A DNA stretch of 21,946 bases from positions 1 to 21,946 of IMG/VR virus record IMGVR_UViG_3300042391_001348. The stretch is one strand, 5' to 3'. The stretch's first letter is position 1. Each line of letters opens with the position of its first letter. Position numbers and translations under genes: made by a program. This document shows, piece by piece, positions 15,380 to 21,586 of the stretch. The stretch is from a virus. Below the pieces are notes generated by a model, which was given only the letters and a program-made list of their open reading frames with translations, ran no database searches and was not told where the DNA came from.

Positions 15380-15440
15380 TAACTTTAACAAAAAATTAAC
15401 ATAAAAATGTTTCGGGTTCGAAATATTTTGTTTATATTTA
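15374..15440 (+). promoter_or_regulatory. Promoter with phased TTAACA elements before the 15467-18460 operon
   Basis: The -7-type box TATATTTA (15433-15440) is preceded by TTTC (15410-15413) at 19 bases. Upstream lie TTAACA starting 37 and 48 bases before the box, and its reverse complement TGTTAA starting 59 bases before. The last two form the dyad TGTTAATAACTTTAACA (15374-15390), which overlaps the stop codon of the preceding gene. The same 17 bases occur at the same distance before the sigma-factor promoter. Confidence 0.65.
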
Positions 15441-15466
15441 CATATACAAATTAAAACAAATAAATT

Positions 15467-15616
15467 ATGAAAGTAATCTATATGGAGCAAACGCTAAACT
15501 TAATAGCATCTCAAAACATCGAAGTTGCCAAATCAATTATTTCAACAGGAATTGTAAAACAATCAGAATTTGGAACTTATTTAGTAATTGAAACAAAATC
15601 AGAAGAACAAATATAA
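15467..15616 (+). CDS. Small hypothetical protein, 49 residues
   Basis: The product reads MKVIYMEQTLNLIASQNIEV, then AKSIISTGIVKQSEFGTYLV, and ends in an acidic tail. Strand-helix-strand character and low charge suggest a small folded domain; I do not recognise it. It follows a strong promoter candidate with an A-rich leader (AAACAAATAAATT) and is the first gene of the likely operon. A second ATG six codons in (15482), with GGAG just after rather than before it, is not a better start. Confidence 0.65.
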   Translation: MKVIYMEQTLNLIASQNIEVAKSIISTGIVKQSEFGTYLVIETKSEEQI

Positions 15617-15621
15617 TTAGT

Positions 15622-15846
15622 ATGGAAAATTTATCAAAAGGATTAGGATTAATTTTAGGCGGAATTGCCCTATTAATCTTTGCAGCAGTTTTATTGGCAT
15701 GGCCAGTACAATTATTATGGAATGGATGTTTAATTGATGCAGTAGATGGAGTTCATCCAATCTCGTTTTGGCAAGCAATGGGACTAAATTTCTTATTCTC
15801 AATTTTATTTAAAGGATCAACTTCAACTTCTTATAACAAAAAGTAA
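15622..15846 (+). CDS. Small two-helix membrane protein
   Basis: The 74-residue product has a hydrophobic helix at about residues 7-33 (GLILGGIALLIFAAVLLAWP) and a second, weaker one at about 48-63 (ISFWQAMGLNFLFSIL). Between them is PVQLLWNGCLIDAVDG. The pattern W-P-V-x-x-L-W-N followed by ISFWQA-x-GL recalls small bacterial inner-membrane proteins of unknown role, so it may be a captured host gene. No enzymatic motif is visible. It lies five bases after the previous stop and overlaps the following start by one base (TAATG). Confidence 0.7.
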   Translation: MENLSKGLGLILGGIALLIFAAVLLAWPVQLLWNGCLIDAVDGVHPISFWQAMGLNFLFSILFKGSTSTSYNKK

Positions 15847-16292
15847 TGGAAACAGTAATCTTCGACCTTGACGGTACGCTAGCAAACATTGATAAAAGAC
15901 GTGCTCTAGCTACAAAACCGGATGGTAAAATAGATTGGGATGTTTTCTTTGCACCTGAGAATATTCAATTAGACGAGCCAAATCTACCAGTTATTAAAAT
16001 GCTAAAAGCCCTAACTGATCAATATTGTATTGTGATTTTTAGCGGAAGGGACGATATTAGTGTTGATGAAACTATTAATTGGTTAGCGTTTTTTGGTATC
16101 TATCCAGACATGATTAAAATGCGACGTCACGGTAGTTATGTACCTGATGATAAATTAAAGAAACTTTGGTTAGACGATTTAAGAAAAAAAGGCCACAATA
16201 TTATTTGTGCTTTTGATGATCGAGACAAGGTTGTAAAAATGTGGAGAGACAATGGAGTACCATGCTTTCAAGTAGCCGAAGGTAACTTTTAA
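15846..16292 (+). CDS. HAD-family polynucleotide 3'-phosphatase-like protein
   Basis: The 148-residue protein has all four HAD motifs: FDLDGTL at 6-12 (nucleophile Asp7, acid Asp9), SGRDD at 66-70, a Lys-rich helix DDKLKKLWL with the motif III Lys at about 103-106, and AFDDRDKVV at 122-130 (Asp124, Asp125). The ending MWRDNGVPCFQVAEGNF closely follows the end of the phosphatase half of T4 polynucleotide kinase/phosphatase. It therefore probably removes 3'-phosphates from DNA or RNA ends before ligation. In T4 this domain is fused behind a 5'-kinase; here it stands alone, and a P-loop kinase gene begins at 21583. A general nucleotide phosphatase is the alternative. Confidence 0.85.
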   Translation: METVIFDLDGTLANIDKRRALATKPDGKIDWDVFFAPENIQLDEPNLPVIKMLKALTDQYCIVIFSGRDDISVDETINWLAFFGIYPDMIKMRRHGSYVPDDKLKKLWLDDLRKKGHNIICAFDDRDKVVKMWRDNGVPCFQVAEGNF

Positions 16293-16302
16293 AAAATAGA
16301 AC

Positions 16303-17109
16303 ATGCCAGAATTAGCAGAATTAAGACTTACCGCTGATTACATTAATCAAGAATCAAACGACAGAATATTTACAAAGATTAAAAAGAATCCGGTTCATAA
16401 AGGAGCTGATATTTTTGAAGACATTAATTTTCCATTTGTACTTTCAGCCGAAAGTCGAGGAAAAGAATTAAGATTAGAAATAACATCAGTTCCGACTAAT
16501 GCTCCAGATAAAAAGGTTCTTTACTTAATGATGGGTATGGGAATGGCCGGCCATTTTAATTGGGTCCCGCCCGGAACCCTTTCAAAACATTCACACCTAA
16601 AATTTCAGGCTGAAGATGGTTCTCTTGATTTTGTTGATGTTCGTAGATTTGGAAATTGGAAGTGGGGTAATTGGAACAAGGATCGTGGACCAGATCCAAC
16701 TGTGCAATTTCAGGACTTTATTCGAAATATCAAAGATAACTTACATAAAAAAGATTTTGACAAACCAATGCACGAGGTTTTAATGAACCAACGTTGGTTT
16801 AATGGGATTGGTAATTATTTAAGAGCTGAAATTCTATATAGATTGGATGCAAATCCATTCCTTCCAGCCAGAGAATTTCTAACAAAACATCCGGAAATTT
16901 ATGTACTTTGTCGATCACTTCCAAGTCAGGCATATATGTTAGGCGGTGGAGAACTTAAAGATTGGAAAAATCCATTTCAGTTTGAAACACTCGAAGATGT
17001 TAAAATGGGTTGGAGAGAATTTATGTTATGCTATGGAAATGCGGGAATGGCAACAGTACTAGACAAAGGCGGTCGAAGATTTTGGTACGACCCTAAATGG
17101 AACAAATAA
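16303..17109 (+). CDS. NEIL1-like DNA glycosylase (Fpg/Nei family) with zincless finger
   Basis: This base-excision enzyme removes oxidised bases and nicks the strand. The start MPELAEL gives the catalytic Pro2 and Glu3 of the family. SAESRGKELRL carries the conserved Lys54. VDVRRFGNW at 111-119 matches the region of the void-filling Arg/Phe. The helix-two-turn-helix is at about 155-185 (MNQRWFNGIGNYLRAEILYR). The C-terminus lacks the four Cys of the bacterial zinc finger; instead it reads LCYGNAGMATVLDKGGRRFW (242-261), the pattern of the zincless finger of vertebrate NEIL1 and mimivirus Nei1, including the Arg before Trp. Length (268) is that of bacterial enzymes, without the long NEIL1 tail. 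It lies ten bases after the phosphatase gene, a second end-processing enzyme. Confidence 0.93.
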   Translation: MPELAELRLTADYINQESNDRIFTKIKKNPVHKGADIFEDINFPFVLSAESRGKELRLEITSVPTNAPDKKVLYLMMGMGMAGHFNWVPPGTLSKHSHLKFQAEDGSLDFVDVRRFGNWKWGNWNKDRGPDPTVQFQDFIRNIKDNLHKKDFDKPMHEVLMNQRWFNGIGNYLRAEILYRLDANPFLPAREFLTKHPEIYVLCRSLPSQAYMLGGGELKDWKNPFQFETLEDVKMGWREFMLCYGNAGMATVLDKGGRRFWYDPKWNK

Positions 17110-17114
17110 AATAT

Positions 17115-17984
17115 ATGAAAAACATACTTGTAACGGGAGGAGCCGGATTTGTTGGCTCTTCCCTGATTAAAAAACTTAAAGAATCCTATCCAGATTCGAC
17201 AATCGTTAGCTTAGATAATTATTTTACCGGTAAAGAGGAGAATCATATTTCTGGTGTAGAATATTATCATGGACATACTTGGGAAGCTGATCATATTTTC
17301 AGAGATCGAGAATTTGACACAGTTTTCCATTTTGGAGAATATAGTAGAATTGTTAAATCATTTGAAGATATTGATTTTGTTCATCGAAGCATTCTCTCAG
17401 GAACTCCAATCATTTTAGAACTTTGCAGAAAATGGGGTGCAAAACTTATTTACTCAGCAAGTTCAAGTAAATTTGGAAATGCTGGTAAGGATGAGAATTT
17501 GAGTCCATATTCTTGGATGAAATCTAAAATGGTAGAACTAATTAAGAACTACGGAGATTGGTATGGTTTAAATTATGAGATATGTTATTTCTTTAATGTG
17601 TATGGCCCTAGTCAAATAACAACTGGAGATTATGCAACTGTAATTGGAATCTTTGAAAGACAATATCGAGCCGGAGAATTATTAACTGTAGTTTCTCCAG
17701 GAACCCAAACTAGAGACTTTACACATATCTATGATATTGTTAGCGGACTTATTAAAGCTGCTGAAAAAGATCCAGCAATGAATCACGAATGGTTTCTACG
17801 ATCTGGTGTTAATGTTTCAATGATAGAATTAACGCAAATGTTCAATAGCGCATATACTATAATTCCTGAACGCAAAGGAGAAAGGTTTACAAGTGAAGAA
17901 TTTGTAACCGATACTGAAACTTTATTGGATTGGAAGCCTATAAATAACCTAAAAGATTGGATTAATAATATTATAACAGAATGA
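17115..17984 (+). CDS. NAD-dependent sugar-nucleotide epimerase/dehydratase
   Basis: I choose the ATG at 17115 because the dinucleotide-binding strand starts right there (MKNILVTGGAGFVGSS); an earlier in-frame ATG at 17097 would overlap the glycosylase gene. The 289-residue product is an extended short-chain dehydrogenase: GGAGFVG at 8-14 binds NAD(P), LDN at about 33-35 follows the second strand, and Tyr132-x-x-x-Lys136 (YSWMK) with upstream SASSS is the catalytic set. NVYGP and TRDFTHIYDIV are typical of UDP-sugar 4-epimerases and related enzymes. The substrate is probably a nucleotide sugar, for glycan or DNA modification; the exact reaction cannot be read. Its stop overlaps the next start by four bases (ATGA). 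Confidence 0.9.
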   Translation: MKNILVTGGAGFVGSSLIKKLKESYPDSTIVSLDNYFTGKEENHISGVEYYHGHTWEADHIFRDREFDTVFHFGEYSRIVKSFEDIDFVHRSILSGTPIILELCRKWGAKLIYSASSSKFGNAGKDENLSPYSWMKSKMVELIKNYGDWYGLNYEICYFFNVYGPSQITTGDYATVIGIFERQYRAGELLTVVSPGTQTRDFTHIYDIVSGLIKAAEKDPAMNHEWFLRSGVNVSMIELTQMFNSAYTIIPERKGERFTSEEFVTDTETLLDWKPINNLKDWINNIITE

Positions 17985-18460
17985 ACGGAAAAATCGCAAT
18001 TGTCGGAGCAGCGGCAACAGGTAAAGATTACTTAAGAAAAAGAATGATGGACCGAGGAATGGTCTATGGTGTTTCATGTACTACAAGACTTCCTAGAGAG
18101 GGTGAAGTTCATGGAAAAGATTATTACTATCTAACACCAGAAGAATTTGAATCTAAAATTGAACGAGGAGAATTTGTAGAATGGCAAGATTTTAATGGTT
18201 GGAAGTATGGATTAACTAGGGATGAATTTGAAAGATGCGATGTAATGATTCTGAATGCCGAGGCAGTCAATCTTTTACATGCAGATTATCGAAATAGATT
18301 GTTTGTTATATACTTAGACATCGCCGAAGAAACCCGCAGGGAACGCTTAAGTGTTAGAGATGATAAAAATGATGCAACCGATCGAAGAATTGAAGCAGAT
18401 AACCTACAATTTAGAAACTTTTTGGATTTTGATTGTAAAATAACTAATGAAAATTTTTAA
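17981..18460 (+). CDS. Guanylate-kinase-like nucleoside monophosphate kinase
   Basis: The 159-residue product has a P-loop GAAATGKD at 9-16, then the GMP-binding signature of guanylate kinases: SCTTRLPREGEVHGKDYYYL at 32-51, EEF, and ERGEFVEW at 61-68 followed by NGWKYGL (72-78). An Arg-rich lid (RRERLSVRDD) lies at about 119-128. It is shorter than bacterial guanylate kinase (about 200), mostly in the lid and C-terminal helices. It likely phosphorylates GMP or dGMP to feed phage DNA synthesis, in the role of the T4 gene 1 kinase but from a different family branch. It is the last gene of the operon that starts at 15467. Confidence 0.88.
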   Translation: MNGKIAIVGAAATGKDYLRKRMMDRGMVYGVSCTTRLPREGEVHGKDYYYLTPEEFESKIERGEFVEWQDFNGWKYGLTRDEFERCDVMILNAEAVNLLHADYRNRLFVIYLDIAEETRRERLSVRDDKNDATDRRIEADNLQFRNFLDFDCKITNENF

Positions 18461-18461
18461 T

Positions 18462-18471
18462 AATATATAAA
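18462..18471 (+). promoter_or_regulatory. Candidate late-type promoter AATATATAAA before 18489
   Basis: The core ATATATAA ends 18-19 bases before the ATG at 18489, an offset like those before the virion genes. If active, the three genes 18489-20065 would be expressed with the virion genes rather than with the operon upstream. Confidence 0.45.
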
Positions 18472-18488
18472 CTCTAAAACAAATAACC

Positions 18489-19001
18489 ATGGCGAAAGCA
18501 AAAACATTAAGTCAATTAAAAGACCTACGTGCTCAATTAGAAATTGAAGTTAACGAGGCACAGACAGAATTAGCAACTAGAGAGTATTCTGTAGATTTAG
18601 AAAACACCCAAAACATTAATGCAATTTTAAAACAAATTGACAAGAGCTACGAGTGGAACATTAAAAATGCTGCTTTTTTAATTAATCTTTATGATTCAAT
18701 TACTGACCAGAAAAAAATCAACGCTAGTTCTGGAGAAAAATCTTCAGCTATTCTTTTAAATTCTATGCAACTTAATACACTTTACACTGTATTGACTAAC
18801 ATTACTGGAACTGGTATTGAATCAGCTAGAACATTTACAAGATTATTAACAAACGTAGGAGCTCAAATCTCAGAGGCTCTAAGACAAACAGCAGATGATA
18901 ATAAAATTGTTCAACAAAAACATGTTGAATTAGCAGAATTAGACATTGCGATTGATCAAGATTCTAAACCAACTGTTGAAGTTGAAGAACTAACAAAATA
19001 A
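18489..19001 (+). CDS. Hypothetical helical protein, 170 residues
   Basis: I do not recognise the family. The product is almost entirely helical and opens with a coiled-coil-like segment (residues 5-50, LKDLRAQLEIEVNEAQTEL). A Ser/Thr/Asn-rich middle holds MQLNTLYTVLTNITGTGI, and a second long helix follows (about 115-150). The end is acidic (VEVEELTK). No signal peptide or membrane segment is visible. Placement behind a late-type promoter candidate and strong expression-type codon choice would suit a virion or assembly protein, but this is inference. It is five bases before the nuclease-like gene. Confidence 0.7.
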   Translation: MAKAKTLSQLKDLRAQLEIEVNEAQTELATREYSVDLENTQNINAILKQIDKSYEWNIKNAAFLINLYDSITDQKKINASSGEKSSAILLNSMQLNTLYTVLTNITGTGIESARTFTRLLTNVGAQISEALRQTADDNKIVQQKHVELAELDIAIDQDSKPTVEVEELTK

Positions 19002-19006
19002 TTACT

Positions 19007-19543
19007 ATGAAACTAGCGAGTAAATCTAAAAAAAGATTAGATCTGCTAGAAGCTATCCAAGAAGGAATCACATCACGTGATGTATTCGAAACAATTGATT
19101 ATAAGTCTCAGAGTGAGGATAAGATAAAACAATTTATCTATCCTCACCTTCTTACTCAGTTGACAGAATATGTTATGGAGAAAAAAGGCTTTAGTAGAGG
19201 TCTTGCCAAAGAAAAGGCAAGGACAATGATTAAATGGGAGGGCAATGTAAATACAACCGTGAAAAATATTCAATTCATGGGTACTGCAAACCGACCAGAC
19301 ATGACGCTTGAAAGCGATGGTGTAACTATTGCAATTGAATTTAAAAAGGGCGATCGAGGATCCGGACTTAGAGAAGGATTTGGACAATCCCTAATTTATT
19401 CAACAGCATACGATTTTGTTATTTATATGTTCATTGACACATCAGATGAGGGTAAAATAGTAAATGGATCAACGTCAGTTAACGAACAAAAATTCTTACA
19501 AAACCTGTGGGATAATTTTAATGTAAAATTCGCAATCGTATAA
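19007..19543 (+). CDS. PD-(D/E)XK nuclease-like protein
   Basis: The 178-residue product has the catalytic core of the PD-(D/E)XK fold: RPDMTLE at 96-102 (Asp98), a turn, then IAIEFKKG at 108-115 (Glu111 and Lys113), followed by GQSLIYS (Gln127, Tyr131), the QxxxY motif common in this group. The N-terminal half (1-90) is helical and basic, with a possible DNA-contacting segment KKRLDLLEAI and KARTMIKWEG. The stretch TVKNIQFMGTANRPD joins the halves. It probably cleaves or binds DNA; Holliday-junction, restriction-like and repair roles are all possible. It ends directly against the next gene (TAA then ATG), so the two are likely translated together. Confidence 0.75.
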   Translation: MKLASKSKKRLDLLEAIQEGITSRDVFETIDYKSQSEDKIKQFIYPHLLTQLTEYVMEKKGFSRGLAKEKARTMIKWEGNVNTTVKNIQFMGTANRPDMTLESDGVTIAIEFKKGDRGSGLREGFGQSLIYSTAYDFVIYMFIDTSDEGKIVNGSTSVNEQKFLQNLWDNFNVKFAIV

Positions 19544-20065
19544 ATGAAAGTATTTGTAACATCAAACCAGCAATTTGGTAGACCAGGGGCAATTAAAGCC
19601 TATAAAAGACCATTCGATTCTTTAGAAGAAATGAACCAAGAGCTTCTTAACGCTTGGAATTCAGTAGTTTCTCCCGAAGATATTGTGTATGTTCTTGGTA
19701 ACTTTGCATGGGATCCTGAATCATCAGAAGTATTTATTAAGCATCTTAACGGAGATATTGTAGTTATTAGTGGTGAATATGACAAGGCAACGGCAGATAT
19801 CGCAGTGGCCCTAGGATTTAATGATGTAGACTTTTTATATAATGCTATAGAAGAGCATCCCGAGGCAAATGTTGTAATGTCGTACTGGCCATTAATGGAT
19901 TGGCCAAGAAAATCTAAAGGATCTTATTCTATTATAGGACACCCAAGTTCTAAATACAAAACAAATCATAAAACAAGAATAATCAATTGCGCATGTGACA
20001 ACTGGGAATACAGACCTGTTGAAGTTACCAAGATGATTGAATTATTTGAAGAGGTTAACCAGTAA
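19544..20065 (+). CDS. Metallophosphoesterase pseudoenzyme
   Basis: The 173-residue product follows the short phage/bacterial calcineurin-like phosphoesterase family along its whole length: YKRPFDSLEEMNQELLNAWN, SVVSPEDIVYVLG, then LNGDIVVISG, and CDNWEYRPVEV at the end. The metal-binding positions have nearly all changed. The DxHFGH motif reads NQQFGR (8-13), LGDF reads LGNF (Asn53), GNHD reads GEYD (77-80), the SHYP motif reads SYWP (113-116), and only the first His of the C-terminal GHxH remains (GHPS, His133). The reading frame is intact and the fold-forming residues are kept, so it is better seen as a retained binding or scaffold protein than as a decaying gene. Its substrate is unknown. 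Confidence 0.82.
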   Translation: MKVFVTSNQQFGRPGAIKAYKRPFDSLEEMNQELLNAWNSVVSPEDIVYVLGNFAWDPESSEVFIKHLNGDIVVISGEYDKATADIAVALGFNDVDFLYNAIEEHPEANVVMSYWPLMDWPRKSKGSYSIIGHPSSKYKTNHKTRIINCACDNWEYRPVEVTKMIELFEEVNQ

Positions 20066-20067
20066 AA

Positions 20068-20145
20068 TGTTAATAACTTGTTAATAACTTTAACACAAGT
20101 TTAACATAAAAGATTTTTATTATTCATAAATTATAGTTATATTTA
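20068..20145 (+). promoter_or_regulatory. Promoter with phased TTAACA/TGTTAA array before the sigma-factor gene
   Basis: The box TATATTTA (20138-20145) has a TTTT at 20115-20118, a 19-base spacer. TTAACA starts 37 and 48 bases before the box, and TGTTAA starts 59 and 70 bases before, so four elements recur every 11 bases. TGTTAATAACTTTAACA at 20079-20095 is identical to 15374-15390 and is preceded by an extra TGTTAATAACT at 20068-20078. The gene ATG is 39 bases after the box. Confidence 0.65.
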
Positions 20146-20183
20146 CATTATAATTATTTAAACAAACAAAATAAATCAAATCT

Positions 20184-20780
20184 ATGGCAAGTTACAGAGA
20201 ACTAACAGAAAACTTTTTACAAACACGTTCAGACGCTGATTTTACAGCATTATTTTACAAAGTTAAACCAGGTATTACTTCTTACGTTAACAAAATTGTC
20301 AAAGACAGGGAATTAGCAGAAGACATTGCTATTAACACATTAACAAAAATGTGGACTAAAATTGATCAATATGATCCACAGTACCAAATCACAACTTGGT
20401 TGTATCGTATTGCATTCAATGACGCATTAGGTCATATTAGCAATAGAAAAAAACAATCATCTCTTGATAAATTATCAGAGTTTGGTGTAGAAATTAATGA
20501 GTCTGGAGAATTCACAACTGGATTACAAGGCGCATTCGAGGATTACGAATTAAAAACTGAACAAGATTTTATTGACGAAGATAATGAGTTAATGGACAAG
20601 TATGGTAGAACCCTTAAAGCTATCGATTCATTAAAAGAAGCTTATAAAGGTATTATTGTAGACCGTTTAATTAATGATATGAAATACGAAGAAATTGCAG
20701 AGAAGCATAACTTACCTCTTCAAACAATTAAGAATCGTATTCGCCGTGGTAAGGCAATCATCGAAGAAACTGTATCATAA
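20184..20780 (+). CDS. Phage RNA polymerase sigma factor (ECF-like sigma-70 family)
   Basis: The 198-residue product has sigma region 2 at about 20-90 (DRELAEDIAINTLTKMWTKI, then ITTWLYRIAFNDAL) and region 4 at about 143-195, ending in the helix-turn-helix YEEIAEKHNLPLQTIKNRIR. Regions 1 and 3 are missing, as in extracytoplasmic-function sigma factors, and the two domains are joined by an acidic linker (about 92-142). It should bind host core polymerase and direct it to phage promoters, in the role gp55 has in T4 late transcription. The ATATATAA elements in this window are the obvious candidates for its targets. The gene sits behind a host-type promoter, as expected for an earlier-expressed regulator. 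Confidence 0.93.
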   Translation: MASYRELTENFLQTRSDADFTALFYKVKPGITSYVNKIVKDRELAEDIAINTLTKMWTKIDQYDPQYQITTWLYRIAFNDALGHISNRKKQSSLDKLSEFGVEINESGEFTTGLQGAFEDYELKTEQDFIDEDNELMDKYGRTLKAIDSLKEAYKGIIVDRLINDMKYEEIAEKHNLPLQTIKNRIRRGKAIIEETVS

Positions 20781-20995
20781 TGGTAGTTGTAGTTTATAGA
20801 AAATCAGAACGTTCAAAAACAAAATACATGACAGTGTTTGAAAATGAACAAAATGCTGATAGAATTATTAATGCTCGAGCTCGAAAGCCCCTAATCCCAG
20901 ATGAATATATCATCGATGAAATCGGTATTGGCGTAAGATTTATTGAGGACTATAAAAAACAGCATAAAATTACAAAACATGAAACTATTAAATAA
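20780..20995 (+). CDS. Small hypothetical protein, 71 residues
   Basis: The start overlaps the sigma-factor stop by one base (TAATGG), so the two are almost certainly coupled. The product has an N-terminal strand (MVVVVYRK), a basic loop (SERSKTKYM), a strand-helix (TVFENEQNADRII) and a basic C-terminus (DYKKQHKITKHE). I do not recognise it. Its tight coupling to the sigma factor makes a role in modulating that factor or in transcription worth considering, without other support. Confidence 0.65.
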   Translation: MVVVVYRKSERSKTKYMTVFENEQNADRIINARARKPLIPDEYIIDEIGIGVRFIEDYKKQHKITKHETIK

Positions 20996-21317
20996 AATTT
21001 CTTGGATGACTAGGCGTTGGAATTATAAATTTCAACTCTTCAATGTTTATCTACATGACGAAAATGGTAGTTGGGGTATTGATGTTGCAACCTTTATAAT
21101 AGACCATAGAGCAAGTTCATTATTTTCAATTATGATGAGGCTTCCAAATTTCACAACGATTCGAAGATTAACAATAGATGAATTTGATATTTTCTTCTTG
21201 AGAAGACCTCTATATAATCAATATGATGATTTAAGCGATGCAAAATTATGGGGAGCCAAGCTTACTAAATTTCAAACGTTTAGATTAAACATCTTAGAAA
21301 AATTATTTAAAATTTAA
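20979..21317 (+). CDS. Hypothetical basic protein, 112 residues
   Basis: The ATG at 20979 overlaps the previous gene by 17 bases; an earlier TTG at 20943 is less likely because it would lie deep in that gene. The product is basic and aromatic-rich, opens MKLLNKISWMTRRWNYKF, and contains NVYLHDENGSWGIDVATFII followed by an Arg-rich part (FFLRRPLYNQYDD) and a basic C-terminal helix. No signal peptide or membrane segment is convincing. Family not recognised. A terminator follows 13 bases after the stop, making it the last gene of the sigma-factor transcript. Confidence 0.6.
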   Translation: MKLLNKISWMTRRWNYKFQLFNVYLHDENGSWGIDVATFIIDHRASSLFSIMMRLPNFTTIRRLTIDEFDIFFLRRPLYNQYDDLSDAKLWGAKLTKFQTFRLNILEKLFKI

Positions 21318-21369
21318 CATAAATTTAACACTCCAGATTTTACAGTCTGGAGTTTTTTATTTATATTTA
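21314..21369 (+). promoter_or_regulatory. Promoter with two phased TTAACA elements before 21389
   Basis: TATATTTA at 21362-21369 ends 19 bases before the ATG at 21389. TTAACA starts at 21314 and 21325, 48 and 37 bases before the box, exactly as in the two other arrayed promoters. A TTTT at 21338-21341 gives a 20-base spacer. The TTTT lies in the loop of a terminator hairpin, so terminator and promoter overlap. Confidence 0.6.
21331..21358 (+). terminator. Intrinsic terminator after 21317
   Basis: A perfect 7-bp stem (CTCCAGA with TCTGGAG) encloses an eight-base loop and is followed by six T residues. It ends the transcript of the sigma-factor gene cluster. Confidence 0.88.
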
Positions 21370-21388
21370 CATATTAAAATAAACAAAA

Positions 21389-21586
21389 ATGATAAACTTA
21401 CTCGGATACGTTGCAATGGTTTTAACAGCATCGTCTTTTTTAATGACTGATGTTACAAAATTAAGATTAGTTAGTATAGCAGGATGTATTGCATGGATTA
21501 CTTACGGTTCAATTTTAGAATCAACACCAATTATTATAACAAACGCCTTAATTTTAGGAATTAATTTATATAAATTAAAAAAATGA
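21389..21586 (+). CDS. Small YgjV/PQ-loop-like membrane protein
   Basis: The 65-residue product is nearly all hydrophobic, with three helices at about 3-20, 26-42 and 46-62. LLGYVAMVLTASSFLMTDVT, then KLRLVSIAGCIAWITYGSIL, then a Pro in the third helix and NLYKLKK follow the pattern of short YgjV-like proteins found in many bacteria, and more loosely one half of a SemiSWEET-type repeat. It may be a gene taken from the host; transport is conceivable for the fold but unproven. It is the first gene after a terminator and promoter pair and overlaps the next gene by four bases (ATGA). Confidence 0.7.
   Translation: MINLLGYVAMVLTASSFLMTDVTKLRLVSIAGCIAWITYGSILESTPIIITNALILGINLYKLKK

Noticed and set aside
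18489-19001. Possible internal virion protein or scaffold
   Set aside because: Helical content and a late-type element are not enough; no family motif or positional analogue was found, so it is left as hypothetical.
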